A stretch of DNA of 64,000 nt from Romboutsia lituseburensis DSM 797 (GTDB lineage: Bacteria > Bacillota > Clostridia > Peptostreptococcales > Peptostreptococcaceae): the NCBI RefSeq assembly GCF_900103615.1, contig NZ_FNGW01000004.1, forward strand, positions 62,001-126,000, given 5' to 3'. The position numbers and the translations under genes are program-made. This document shows, in pieces, positions 53,606-62,783 of the stretch; within the stretch, counting starts at the first letter, position 1; the number at the start of each line of letters is the position of its first letter. The notes below the pieces were generated by a model. The model made no database searches and was not told the DNA's origin. It was given only the letters and a program-made list of their open reading frames with translations.

Positions 53606-55294
53606 ATGGAAATTAATACATCGAATGAAACTTATTTTGGAATTGATTTAGGAACTACAAATACTGTTGTATCAAAAGGTAATGTATTATTTAATGGATT
53701 AATACAATCTCAAATAATTCAGATTATGCAAGTTGATGAAAATAAATGCCCTACAACAGAATTTATATTGCCATCTGTATTATATGTAGATGAAAATGGA
53801 AAAGAATATGTAGGAAAAATTGCAAAAAATATAAAATCGCAAGCTTCAAAAAAAGTGTTATATAATACAAAACGATATATAGGGAGTAATAAAACATGGT
53901 CGTTAGGTAATTCAGAATATACAGCTAAAGAAGTAGCTAAGCAGATACTTAAAACTTGTAGAGATTCTATGAAAAGATATAACCAAGGTAAGGAAGTAGA
54001 AAATGTAACTATAACAGTTCCGGCATCTTTTAATACAGATCAAATAAAGGATACGAAAGATGCTGCGTTAGAAGTCGGTTTTAAAATTGTAAATCTTATA
54101 CCAGAGCCAACATCGGCTCTTATCGATTTTATAAATGAACAATCTAATTTAATAGAATCACAAAGACAAGTAGACCTTTCTAAACCAACAAGAATATTAG
54201 TTTTTGATTTGGGTGGAGGAACATGTGATATAGCTATAGTTGATGTAACTCAAGAAGGTAGAAAAGTTGAATTTACGGAAGTGGCAATAGGAAGATATGA
54301 TGAATTAGGTGGTATCGATTTTGACAACAAAGTAGCCCTAGTTAAATTAAATGAATTTTTAGATTTATATAATTTAGATTATTATTCATTAAATAAAGAA
54401 GACAGAGAGAGAATGGTTAGACATTTAAGAATATTTGCTGAAAAGGCAAAAGAAAGAATATCTTCAGATCTAGAGATGAATTGTTATTTTGGAGAGAGTT
54501 TTGACCATTATGTAATGAATTTTTATGGAGAAGATCCAGTTCAGTTTTGTATAAATAAAGAAGAATATGATGAGTGTATAGAAGAATTTTTTATAAAATC
54601 CAGAGATAGCAATAAAAGGTCTGATGAAGAGAATAAAAAAAATATAGTAGATCCAATTTTAAACACTTTAAGAGATTATAATATAAGCAAAGAAAGTATA
54701 GATTATTTATTTTTAACAGGTGGAATGACTAAGTACCAGGTGGTTAAAGATAAAATAAGAAATATTTTAGATCTAAAAGAGAATCAAGTCATTAATTCTA
54801 CAGATCCTTTAAGTTCAGTTGCAAAAGGGGCAGCCATATATGATTATTATGAAACTATAATAAACAGAGTAGAAAGATATACAGGAGAAAATGAATATAA
54901 TGAAGAAGTAAGTGTAACCGAGGAAAAGAAGTTTGAGTTAACTAGAGTATTAGCAGAAGCAATAATGATTGATGTAAAAGAAGGATTACCAGTTATAATT
55001 ATTAACTCAAATCAAGAAGTACCTTATGAGGGCAAGTTAAAGGGAGCATTAAAAACAACAAGTCCATCGGGGGTAGAAATTAATCTTTATGCAGGAATAG
55101 ATCAGTATGATTCTAAGATGAGAATTCAAAGAAAATATAAAGCATATTTTAAAACACCTAAAAAACCGGGAACTCCAATTGACATAGATTTTTCTATAGA
55201 TAAAGATAAGTATTTAAGGCTATCTGTAGATGTAAATGGTGAAAAGATAGAGCTAAAGCAAGAAGTAGATTTAAAAGAGAAGGATGCAATGTAA
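53606..55294 (+). CDS. Hsp70/DnaK-like ATPase without C-terminal lid (cassette gene 2)
   Basis: 562 residues. ATPase motifs: phosphate 1 FGIDLGTTNTVVS (11-23), catalytic lysine Lys89 in NTKRYIG, TVPASF (137-142), phosphate 2 VFDLGGGTCDIA (199-210) and adenosine motif LFLTGGMTK (368-376). A beta substrate-binding domain follows (about 430-555: EGLPVIIINSNQEVPYEG...TTSPSGVEINLYAG). The chain stops there, so the helical lid and any C-terminal tail of DnaK are absent. The sequence is clearly divergent from housekeeping DnaK and no J-protein is adjacent. Spacing of 3 bases to gene 1 indicates coupling. Confidence 0.9.
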   Translation: MEINTSNETYFGIDLGTTNTVVSKGNVLFNGLIQSQIIQIMQVDENKCPTTEFILPSVLYVDENGKEYVGKIAKNIKSQASKKVLYNTKRYIGSNKTWSLGNSEYTAKEVAKQILKTCRDSMKRYNQGKEVENVTITVPASFNTDQIKDTKDAALEVGFKIVNLIPEPTSALIDFINEQSNLIESQRQVDLSKPTRILVFDLGGGTCDIAIVDVTQEGRKVEFTEVAIGRYDELGGIDFDNKVALVKLNEFLDLYNLDYYSLNKEDRERMVRHLRIFAEKAKERISSDLEMNCYFGESFDHYVMNFYGEDPVQFCINKEEYDECIEEFFIKSRDSNKRSDEENKKNIVDPILNTLRDYNISKESIDYLFLTGGMTKYQVVKDKIRNILDLKENQVINSTDPLSSVAKGAAIYDYYETIINRVERYTGENEYNEEVSVTEEKKFELTRVLAEAIMIDVKEGLPVIIINSNQEVPYEGKLKGALKTTSPSGVEINLYAGIDQYDSKMRIQRKYKAYFKTPKKPGTPIDIDFSIDKDKYLRLSVDVNGEKIELKQEVDLKEKDAM

Positions 55295-55308
55295 GGGGGG
55301 GGATTTTT

Positions 55309-56919
55309 GTGATATTAAAAAGCTTAGAAGATTTAGAGAACTATAAAAATAGTATAAGTATCCCAAAATCTTTCATTAGTTTAAAAGATATAAATGAAGT
55401 GCAGATGAGTGGTGGAGAAAGTACAAATACGTGTAATAATAAATTATTTTATTGGAATTTTGAATCATACCATATAGAAGAATTAGTTAAGATATATGAA
55501 AAATTAAATGTAGGAAATATAAATAATGGAAAGCTACATGAGTTAGAATTAGATTTAAAATATATAGGACAAGAAATGGCACATAAAAAAACTTGTCCAA
55601 TTGAAGCTATTTTGTATACATCTAAGGTGATTAATAGTTTAATAATATCAAATAATTCATTAATAGAAACTATAGGTACAGTTATCGCAGATATATATAA
55701 GAAGAATGTATGCCAGGAGTATAAAGATACAATTACATTTATACTAGAAGAATGGTCATGGGATTATCAAATAATGATACTGATAAACGCTTGTGGAAAA
55801 ATAAAAGATACAGACTTGCTTAAAATTATATATGATAGACATACAAAAGGGGACACAAGATTACAAGCATTAAAGGCATTTATGAGTGATGATAATGACA
55901 TATGCATAGATTACTCATTGAAATTAATAAGTTTAACACAAGAAGCTGACAATACTGAAGTTCAGATGGCTAAATATTTTATACATAACTTTACTAAAAT
56001 ATTTGGTAAGGAATCCATAAAAAAAGCAGAAGAATATTTAGACATACCTAATATAAATAAACAAGCAAGAAAGATAATAAGTAGAGTTATACCAAGTTGT
56101 AAAACTAATGAAAATATTACATTAGATACAATGATAAAAAAAGCTAAAAATTGGGATACGGATAATGATTTTGAAAGTTGCTTTTTGTCTTGGATGAACA
56201 ATAATGCTACAAGGAAAAATGCATTTTTAGCAATAAGGTATTCAAATTCACCAAGGGTAGAAGAAATCATAGTTGATATTTTAAATAAATATAATTGTAA
56301 CTCAATAGAGATTGGAACAGCATTGGTAACATTAGCACAGTGGGCATCTAGAAAAGGGGCAAGTAAACAATTATTAGATCTAATAGAAGAAAATAAGTAT
56401 GATACAACTAAAAAGGTTTATTGTCATGCTGCTATGTGTAGTCTTGGAAAAGAAGAGGATTCTATAGATCTAGTAAAAGAATTCTTAGAAGAAAATTATT
56501 ATGATAGCCGTCAAATATTTTCAATGATAAGAGATTGTGCATATAAAAGCAGTCAATTATTAAGATACTCAATAAAATCAGTATATGATGAATATTTAAG
56601 TAGTGAAGATGAAGAAAAAGTTATAAAGGCTATAAACGGTGCTTATGAATTATGTGATAAGCCTAAATTTAATTTTAAAAATATAACGTTAAATATGATA
56701 AAAGACTATATAGGAATAAATAAAAAAGTAGATAGAAAATTTTCTGATGAAGTTTATACATCACTTTTAAATTTAGTGGAAAGGTTGCTTAATGATAAAA
56801 ATAAAGATGAATTTATAGATATACTATTCTTTATTATAGAAAATGAAGATTGTAATAAAAGACTAAAATTTAAAGCAATTTCCATGTTAAAAAGATTAAG
56901 CGTAGATCCACCAAAATAA
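55309..56919 (+). CDS. Alpha-solenoid (HEAT-like) protein, unknown (cassette gene 3)
   Basis: 536 residues starting at GTG 55309 after GGGGGGG. Almost all helical, with repeated pairs such as TRLQALKAFMSDDNDICIDY, TRKNAFLAIRYSNSPRVEEI and KRLKFKAISMLKRL that look like degenerate HEAT repeats from about residue 140 to the end. No catalytic motif, signal or membrane segment. A scaffold or target-recognition role would fit between a chaperone and a nuclease. The family was not recognised. Confidence 0.75.
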   Translation: MILKSLEDLENYKNSISIPKSFISLKDINEVQMSGGESTNTCNNKLFYWNFESYHIEELVKIYEKLNVGNINNGKLHELELDLKYIGQEMAHKKTCPIEAILYTSKVINSLIISNNSLIETIGTVIADIYKKNVCQEYKDTITFILEEWSWDYQIMILINACGKIKDTDLLKIIYDRHTKGDTRLQALKAFMSDDNDICIDYSLKLISLTQEADNTEVQMAKYFIHNFTKIFGKESIKKAEEYLDIPNINKQARKIISRVIPSCKTNENITLDTMIKKAKNWDTDNDFESCFLSWMNNNATRKNAFLAIRYSNSPRVEEIIVDILNKYNCNSIEIGTALVTLAQWASRKGASKQLLDLIEENKYDTTKKVYCHAAMCSLGKEEDSIDLVKEFLEENYYDSRQIFSMIRDCAYKSSQLLRYSIKSVYDEYLSSEDEEKVIKAINGAYELCDKPKFNFKNITLNMIKDYIGINKKVDRKFSDEVYTSLLNLVERLLNDKNKDEFIDILFFIIENEDCNKRLKFKAISMLKRLSVDPPK

Positions 56920-56921
56920 TT

Positions 56922-58880
56922 ATGTATAAATATAAAGATATTATATTAACTGAATCTGATGTTGAAAAAATAGAGCAAGATATATACTACACTTTAGAAA
57001 ATTATAATATAGAAGAGATAGAAAATTTAAAAGAAATAGATTATTTTATAGAAAATATACTATATATTCAAAAAGGTAAAAAAGATTTTTTAGAGGTTTT
57101 ATCCTATATAAAATATAATTTAGGTGAGTATTTATTAGCGTTTCAGTATGGATTGCAAAGTTTTAATTTTAACCAAAATAGTACAGGGATAATATACGCT
57201 ACATTATCCCTTTTAAATTTAGGATTATATAGTCAAGCACATTTTACTTTTATAAATAACAAAGAAAAAATAATAGATATCATAAACTCAAACAAATCAC
57301 AACCAGATGATATTATAAATATATTGATATATTTTGGAGTAGATATAACTTTAATCGATGACATTCAAAGTAATATAGAAAATTTAAAAGATAAGAGAAA
57401 GAAATATTTATATATTTTAATAAATTTAATTAGAGATAGAAAAAAAGAAATTTTTAAAAACTTAGAAAATGATATACAAGAAAAAGATTTAAGATCATAT
57501 ATAAATGAAATGTCAGATATTCCAAACATTTTATTAGAATTAAATTTACCTACTTTATCTGATTTATGTAGTTTAATTTTAGAATTTAAGGAAGATGAAA
57601 TAGATTTTTATAAAATTTTACCTTGTGATAATCTTGAAACATATATAGGTAAGGCCTTATTAGAATCTATAGATGTAAAAAGAAATAAAATTATATACAT
57701 ACCAAAAACAATATCTAAATATGATTTTAAAGATAATGATGTTGAAATAATTAGTTATAAATCAAAAGCATTAGTTAGTATGCATTTATTAAGAATTAAA
57801 GATGAATATTTAATAATTGATTGTGGAGCTCACATTAATAATTTGAAATTAGAAAAAATAAATATCGAAAATTTTATAAGTGAAAATAATATTCCTAGAG
57901 AAAAAATAAAATCAATTATAATTAGTCATGCTCATTTAGATCATTATGGTAGCTTAAATACTATTCAAGAATATGTAGATGAAATATATATGACTAAAGA
58001 CACTTATAATATAATAAATATCGTAGCAAAATCAATAAACATAGACGAAAGTAAAGTTAAAATAAAAAAAGATTATGATGAATTTAAAATTGGAAATTTA
58101 AATATTAAATTTTTCCCGACTAATCATATAAAGGGATCTGTAGGAATTTGTGTAGAGTATAATAATAAGAAAATTGTATATACGGGAGACTTTTCATTTA
58201 ATAGGCAATGCACTACACAATATATAGATCAAAGTAATTTTTATGAGTTTAAAGATGCAGATTATTTAATTATGGAGACTACATGTGGATATAAAAATAT
58301 AGATCTTCCATATATATATAATAAAAAGCTGTTTACCTATTTTGTAGATTTATCAATAAAAAATAATAAAAAGGTAATAGTTCCATCTTTTTCAGTTGGA
58401 ATAGCACAAGAATATTTTGAACTAATCAACAATAGTACAATAAAAGCTAATGTAATTGTAGATGGATCAGCTATAAGAGTTAATGAGTATTACAATAAAA
58501 GAAAAAATAATGTAATTGCAAATAATCAATTAAATCATAATAAAAGAAAAAATATAGAAGAAAAATATTATGAAAATGATATTATAATAGTAAGCTCAGG
58601 GTTAATTAATGATATTAGTTTAGCAGAAAAGTATTTTGATTTAGCATTAAATGATAAAAATATGGTAACAATCTTAAAGTGTAAGACTATAGGTAAGAAT
58701 TTGTTAGAGCGTAAATTGAATGCCTATGATTCAATAGCTATAAATCTTATTGATATTAGCTTATCATCTCATGCAAACTATGAAGACCTACTAAAGACTA
58801 TAAATATGATAAAACCAAAAAATTTAGTAATGGTTCATGGTAAAGGAATAAAGTTGTATGATGATTTGTATAATGTTTAA
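56922..58880 (+). CDS. Beta-CASP metallo-beta-lactamase nuclease with helical N-terminal region (cassette gene 4)
   Basis: 652 residues. Residues 1-240 are helical with TPR-like pairs (SYIKYNLGEYLLAFQYGLQS, IYATLSLLNLGLYSQAHFTF). From about 285 the MBL/beta-CASP module is complete: motif I IIDCGAH, motif II SHAHLDH (336-341), motif III NHIKGSVG (His402), motif IV YTGDF (Asp423), motif A METTCG (Glu452), the family block PSFSVGIAQEYF, SSGLIND, motif B SLSSHANYEDL (His617) and motif C VMVHG (His639). This is the CPSF73/RNase J superfamily, closest in layout to COG1236-type RNA nucleases; no KH domain. Two bases separate it from gene 3. ATG 56922 has no clear site, so it is probably translated by coupling. 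Confidence 0.88.
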   Translation: MYKYKDIILTESDVEKIEQDIYYTLENYNIEEIENLKEIDYFIENILYIQKGKKDFLEVLSYIKYNLGEYLLAFQYGLQSFNFNQNSTGIIYATLSLLNLGLYSQAHFTFINNKEKIIDIINSNKSQPDDIINILIYFGVDITLIDDIQSNIENLKDKRKKYLYILINLIRDRKKEIFKNLENDIQEKDLRSYINEMSDIPNILLELNLPTLSDLCSLILEFKEDEIDFYKILPCDNLETYIGKALLESIDVKRNKIIYIPKTISKYDFKDNDVEIISYKSKALVSMHLLRIKDEYLIIDCGAHINNLKLEKINIENFISENNIPREKIKSIIISHAHLDHYGSLNTIQEYVDEIYMTKDTYNIINIVAKSINIDESKVKIKKDYDEFKIGNLNIKFFPTNHIKGSVGICVEYNNKKIVYTGDFSFNRQCTTQYIDQSNFYEFKDADYLIMETTCGYKNIDLPYIYNKKLFTYFVDLSIKNNKKVIVPSFSVGIAQEYFELINNSTIKANVIVDGSAIRVNEYYNKRKNNVIANNQLNHNKRKNIEEKYYENDIIIVSSGLINDISLAEKYFDLALNDKNMVTILKCKTIGKNLLERKLNAYDSIAINLIDISLSSHANYEDLLKTINMIKPKNLVMVHGKGIKLYDDLYNV

Positions 58881-58906
58881 ATAATAATAATAAGAGGATT
58901 GATATT

Positions 58907-59464
58907 ATGATTAATTGGGAGTGGACATTTGCAGATGACTTTGAAAATAATAAAGACTGGGATAATGCAAGAATATATATGTATAAACAATGGAGTACAG
59001 ATAGGTACAATATAAAAAAATTATTGAGAACAAGTTTTTTATGTTGGACTATATGCATAGACCAGGGAAATTTAATAAACAATAAAATGATTAAAAAAGA
59101 AGAATCTAAAAAAGTATTAGACGAATTATTTAATTTTGGACTTAAATTTTTTAGAAATGAACCTGATTTTTTATGGCTTTACGGATATATGATGACATTA
59201 ACCCCTACGTTATTCGGAGATGAAAATTTATTCGAACAAATTGGTAAACAATGGAAATATGAAGCGTATATAAAGTCTAATAACAACGATATAATAAAGT
59301 GTATATTTTTAGAAGGATTAGATGATGAAAGTAGAAACAAATTAGGATATAAGCAACTTTGTAGAGAACTTATTCCTATCATAGAAAGTACATTTAAAGG
59401 AAATGGATATATGCAAAAATATTTTAAAAGCTTATTCCTAATAGATATTTTAGCTAAAAGTTAA
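58907..59464 (+). CDS. Small helical protein, unknown (cassette gene 5)
   Basis: 185 residues, rich in Trp, Phe, Tyr and Leu, no signal or membrane segment. Opening INWEWTFADDFENNKDWDNA followed by helix pairs (DELFNFGLKFFRNEPDFLWLYGYMM) suggests a small TPR-like or all-helical fold. GAGGAT site before ATG. Last gene before the terminator, so part of the same transcript. Could be an adaptor or a substitute for the missing J-protein; family not recognised. Confidence 0.75.
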   Translation: MINWEWTFADDFENNKDWDNARIYMYKQWSTDRYNIKKLLRTSFLCWTICIDQGNLINNKMIKKEESKKVLDELFNFGLKFFRNEPDFLWLYGYMMTLTPTLFGDENLFEQIGKQWKYEAYIKSNNNDIIKCIFLEGLDDESRNKLGYKQLCRELIPIIESTFKGNGYMQKYFKSLFLIDILAKS

Positions 59465-59500
59465 AAAAAGTAGCAAATTTAATTGCTACTTTTTTTTATC
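59463..59500. terminator. Bidirectional terminator, cassette / dacF
   Basis: AAAAAAGTAGCAA/TTGCTACTTTTTT stem with A and T runs on both sides. Confidence 0.9.
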
Positions 59501-60818
59501 TTTTTCTTTTTTTTATATGTTTTACTTTATTAGAATATACAGATGAATTGTATCTTTTTCTTTTTTTAGATTTTTTTCTTATAATAACAAGTGAAGTTAA
59601 AATAATTAATGCACCTATCACAGCTAAAGCTATTTTTACAGTTGACATAATTGCTTTGTTTTCTGTTATTACACCAAATATACTATTTACATTATCTTTA
59701 GCAACTAAGTTTATTGTATGTTCTAATTTATCACCATTATGAACTTCTAAAACTCCTACTTTATCACCTTTATGTATAGGTAAATTTATTTTATCTAATT
59801 TTACACTTGTAGTATAATCTTTTGGTTTAGTTCCATTAGGTAAAATTGTTTTATAACTATATTCTGGTTCATAAACCAACTCGCCCTGTTTACTAATTAG
59901 AATTTTTTTACTATCTGTAAATTTTTCTTTTTCTACTATAGTAGTTGTGTAGTAATTCTCAAATCCATAATCTAATAAAGTTCTAGAATCTAAATATAAA
60001 TCATTTCCGCTAGCTTTAAAAACTGCAGATATTAGTCTCATGTTATTTTTTACACCACTAGACAACAGGCATCTACCGGCATCATCCGTGTATCCTGTTT
60101 TAATTCCATCAACAATATCATATTGAATATTTATTTCTTCTCCCTTATACTTGATTTTTTCATTAGAACTTAAAAACTTATTAGTATTTTTAAATATTCT
60201 TGCATAAGGATATGCTTCAGTTGCTTCAAATGTTAATGTTTTTGTTTTTACAATATTTCTGAAAACCTCATCGCTCATAGCTTCTCTCGCCATTAAAGCC
60301 ATATCATAAGCTGTAGTGTAGTGATCTTTATCAGGTAATCCATGAGAATTGTTAAAATGTGTATTTTTAGCACCTATAGACTTAGCTTCTTCATTCATTA
60401 ACTTTACGAATTCTGCTTCGCTGCCACTTACATATGTAGCAAGAACATATGCTGCATCGTTAGATGAATGAACTAAAAGAGCATTTAATAAATCTCTAAC
60501 TGTAAAAGATTCCCCGTTTCTTAAATACATACTAGAACCCTCTATTGGTGGTAAATCTTTGATTTCTATTACTTGACTTAAATCTGGTACATGTTTTAAG
60601 ACAACATGAGCAGTCCAAGCTTTAGTAGTAGAAGCCGGATAAAGTTTTTCATTTCTATTTTTACCATATAATACTTCCCCAGTTTCGTAATCCATTAAAA
60701 CCGCATATTTTGCAGTCAAATCAAGCTTTGTATTATTAGCAAATGATTTTCCTGTAGCCCCTAACATAGAGGTGAAGACCATAAGAAATGCAACTAAAAT
60801 TGATAGTCTTTTTTTCAT
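59496..60818 (-). CDS. dacF: D-alanyl-D-alanine carboxypeptidase (DacF/PBP5 type)
   Basis: 440 residues. Signal peptide (MKKRLSILVAFLMVFTSMLG), then SxxK in PASTTKAW, SxN as SSN in LVHSSNDAAYVL and KTG in VDGIKTGYT, a C-terminal beta domain, one membrane segment near residue 390-410 and a very basic cytoplasmic-type tail (KKSKKRKRY...HIKKRKR). Trims pentapeptides in the wall, perhaps during sporulation. AGGAGG-like site (complement of AACCTCC). Confidence 0.93.
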   Translation of the reverse strand: MKKRLSILVAFLMVFTSMLGATGKSFANNTKLDLTAKYAVLMDYETGEVLYGKNRNEKLYPASTTKAWTAHVVLKHVPDLSQVIEIKDLPPIEGSSMYLRNGESFTVRDLLNALLVHSSNDAAYVLATYVSGSEAEFVKLMNEEAKSIGAKNTHFNNSHGLPDKDHYTTAYDMALMAREAMSDEVFRNIVKTKTLTFEATEAYPYARIFKNTNKFLSSNEKIKYKGEEINIQYDIVDGIKTGYTDDAGRCLLSSGVKNNMRLISAVFKASGNDLYLDSRTLLDYGFENYYTTTIVEKEKFTDSKKILISKQGELVYEPEYSYKTILPNGTKPKDYTTSVKLDKINLPIHKGDKVGVLEVHNGDKLEHTINLVAKDNVNSIFGVITENKAIMSTVKIALAVIGALIILTSLVIIRKKSKKRKRYNSSVYSNKVKHIKKRKR

Positions 60819-60898
60819 TTAATAACCTCCAAATTTAAAACTTATATTTTAGTATAACACATTTTAGTCAATAATTAAAATGAAGGAGTGATTTTATT

Positions 60899-61552
60899 TT
60901 GAAGGCTATTGTAAATGTAGGTATAGTAGTAGTTATAATTATTGTTGCTACAATAGGTATATTTTTTAGTAAAAATTTAGATATTGATGAAAATGTGAAC
61001 GTTGTAAGTGAAAGTAAACAAGAAAAAATTCAATATGTAGAGAGCAACAATGATAAATTAGAAGAAGAAAAAGAAAGTGATAAAAATAATAAAAAAGTAA
61101 ATCAAAATATAATTAAGGAAGTAACCATATTTATAAGTGGAGAAGTTAACAATCCAGGCGTAGTAACGATTAATTCAGATAAACGTCTAGCAGATGCAGT
61201 CAATAAACTAGGTGGATTTACACAAGATGCTGATTTGAATAAGATAAATTTGGCTATGAAAATAGAGGATGAAAAGCATTATATAATACCTAAGATAGGT
61301 GAAAATATAGAAACAAGTAATGATGATAATAATTTAGATATTAAAGGTGAAGAAAATAATTTAGTTAATATAAATGAAGCAGATATAAAAGAACTTGATT
61401 CATTACCTGGAGTAGGAGAAGCTACAGCGACAAAAATTATAAATCATAGAGAAGAAAATGGAAAGTTTAAAGCTATTGAAGAAATAAAAAATGTTAATGG
61501 AATAGGTGACAAAAAATATGAAAATATAAAGGATATGATTACTATTAAGTAG
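60899..61552 (+). CDS. comEA: ComEA-like protein (SLBB plus helix-hairpin-helix)
   Basis: 217 residues from TTG 60899 after AAGGAG. N-terminal membrane anchor, charged linker, SLBB domain (IFISGEVNNPGVVTINSD...LADAVNKLGGF) and two HhH motifs (NINEADIKELDSLPGVGEATATKII, KNVNGIGDKKYENIK). Binds DNA outside the membrane; in competent bacteria it receives DNA for ComEC. No comEC nearby. Confidence 0.9.
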   Translation: MKAIVNVGIVVVIIIVATIGIFFSKNLDIDENVNVVSESKQEKIQYVESNNDKLEEEKESDKNNKKVNQNIIKEVTIFISGEVNNPGVVTINSDKRLADAVNKLGGFTQDADLNKINLAMKIEDEKHYIIPKIGENIETSNDDNNLDIKGEENNLVNINEADIKELDSLPGVGEATATKIINHREENGKFKAIEEIKNVNGIGDKKYENIKDMITIK

Positions 61553-61670
61553 AATTAGGTATTAATAAGTAATAATTTAATAAATAAGATAATCTCATTA
61601 AATTAAATAAAATATCATAATAAAATATGATATTATATGTATGTAAAAGATAACTCAAGGAGACAGGCAA

Positions 61671-62711
61671 ATGGAGATTAGAAAAAAACTTACAGATATG
61701 ACAACATCAGGTGGATGAGCGGCTAAAATAGGGCCAGAGGTTCTGGCTTCAGTATTAGCTCAATTACCTAAAAATACAAATACAGATAACTTATTAGTTG
61801 GATTAGAAACTTCAGATGATGCGGCTGTTTATAGATTAAATGATAGTAGTGCATTAATACAAACACTAGACTTTTTTACACCTATGATAGACGATCCTTA
61901 TACATTTGGTCAAATTGCAGCATCAAATTCATTGTCAGACGTATATGCTATGGGAGGAACTCCTATAGTTGCGATGAATATAGTATGCTTTCCTTCATGT
62001 CATGATATGAATGTACTAGCTGAAATACTTAAGGGTGGATTTGACAAAGTAAAAGAAAGTGGTGCCTTACTGGTTGGAGGGCACACTGTTGATGATAAAG
62101 AACCTAAATATGGACTTTCAGTATCAGGAACAGTTCATCCTGATAATGTTTTATCAAATGCAACAGCTAAAATTGGCGATAAATTAATACTTACAAAACC
62201 TATAGGTGTTGGTATATTAAATACTGCTATGAAAGAAGGATTAGTTGAAGATAAAATTTCTAAGTATGTAGTGGATGTTATGGTTCATTTAAATAAATAT
62301 GCAGCAATGAGCTTTAATAATATAAAAGTCAATTCAGCAACAGATGTTACAGGTTTTGGACTTTTAGGACATGCATTAGAAATGGCTAAAGCTTCAAACG
62401 TAAGTATAGAAATAAATTCTGATGAAGTACCAATAATAGAAGGTGCAATAGAAATGGCTAGCATGGGTATAATACCTGCTGGTATGTATAGAAATAAAGA
62501 GTATATAGGAAAAGATGTAGAGATTAAAAATATAAAAACTGAAATAGAAGATATATTATATGATCCTCAAACATCAGGAGGATTATTAGTTTCAGTAAGT
62601 TCAGACTTAGCTGAAGAACTTATAAAAGATATGAAAAAAAATGGTTCTATAGAGGCTAAAATAATTGGGACAGTAAAAGAGAAGCAAGAGAAATATATTA
62701 TTGTAAATTAA
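61671..62711 (+). CDS. selD: Selenide, water dikinase with in-frame UGA (selenocysteine)
   Basis: 346 codons from ATG 61671, which has an AAGGAG site. Codon 16 (61716-61718) is TGA, read as selenocysteine in the family motif GGUAAKIGP, where other SelD proteins have Cys or Sec. ATP/substrate motifs follow: [35 protein letters not shown] and DPQTSGGLL. It makes selenophosphate from selenide and ATP. Reading only from 61884 would drop the catalytic loop and is wrong. A SECIS-like hairpin sits about 15 bases after the UGA. Confidence 0.96.
61716..61750 (+). promoter_or_regulatory. UGA codon and bacterial SECIS-like hairpin in selD
   Basis: TGA at 61716-61718; stem GCCAG/CTGGC (61733-61737 with 61743-61747) with loop AGGTT. 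The distance and a loop with G and U agree with SelB-recognised bacterial SECIS elements. Confidence 0.75.
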
Positions 62712-62783
62712 TATTTTAATATGCTCACTAGTAAAAACTACCCATTAAGTTTTGTATAAAAATCAAATATACAACTATTAAAA

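Noticed and set aside
53606-55294. Housekeeping dnaK with grpE and dnaJ
   Set aside because: Lid domain missing, no dnaJ or hrcA nearby, divergent sequence and neighbours unlike the heat-shock operon.
61611-61634. Hairpin AATATCATA/TATGATATT before selD as terminator
   Set aside because: No T run and all A/T stem; more likely promoter-region sequence than a terminator.
61884-62711. selD beginning at ATG 61884
   Set aside because: It would lose the catalytic loop; the frame continues upstream through a UGA with SECIS-like hairpin to a proper start at 61671.
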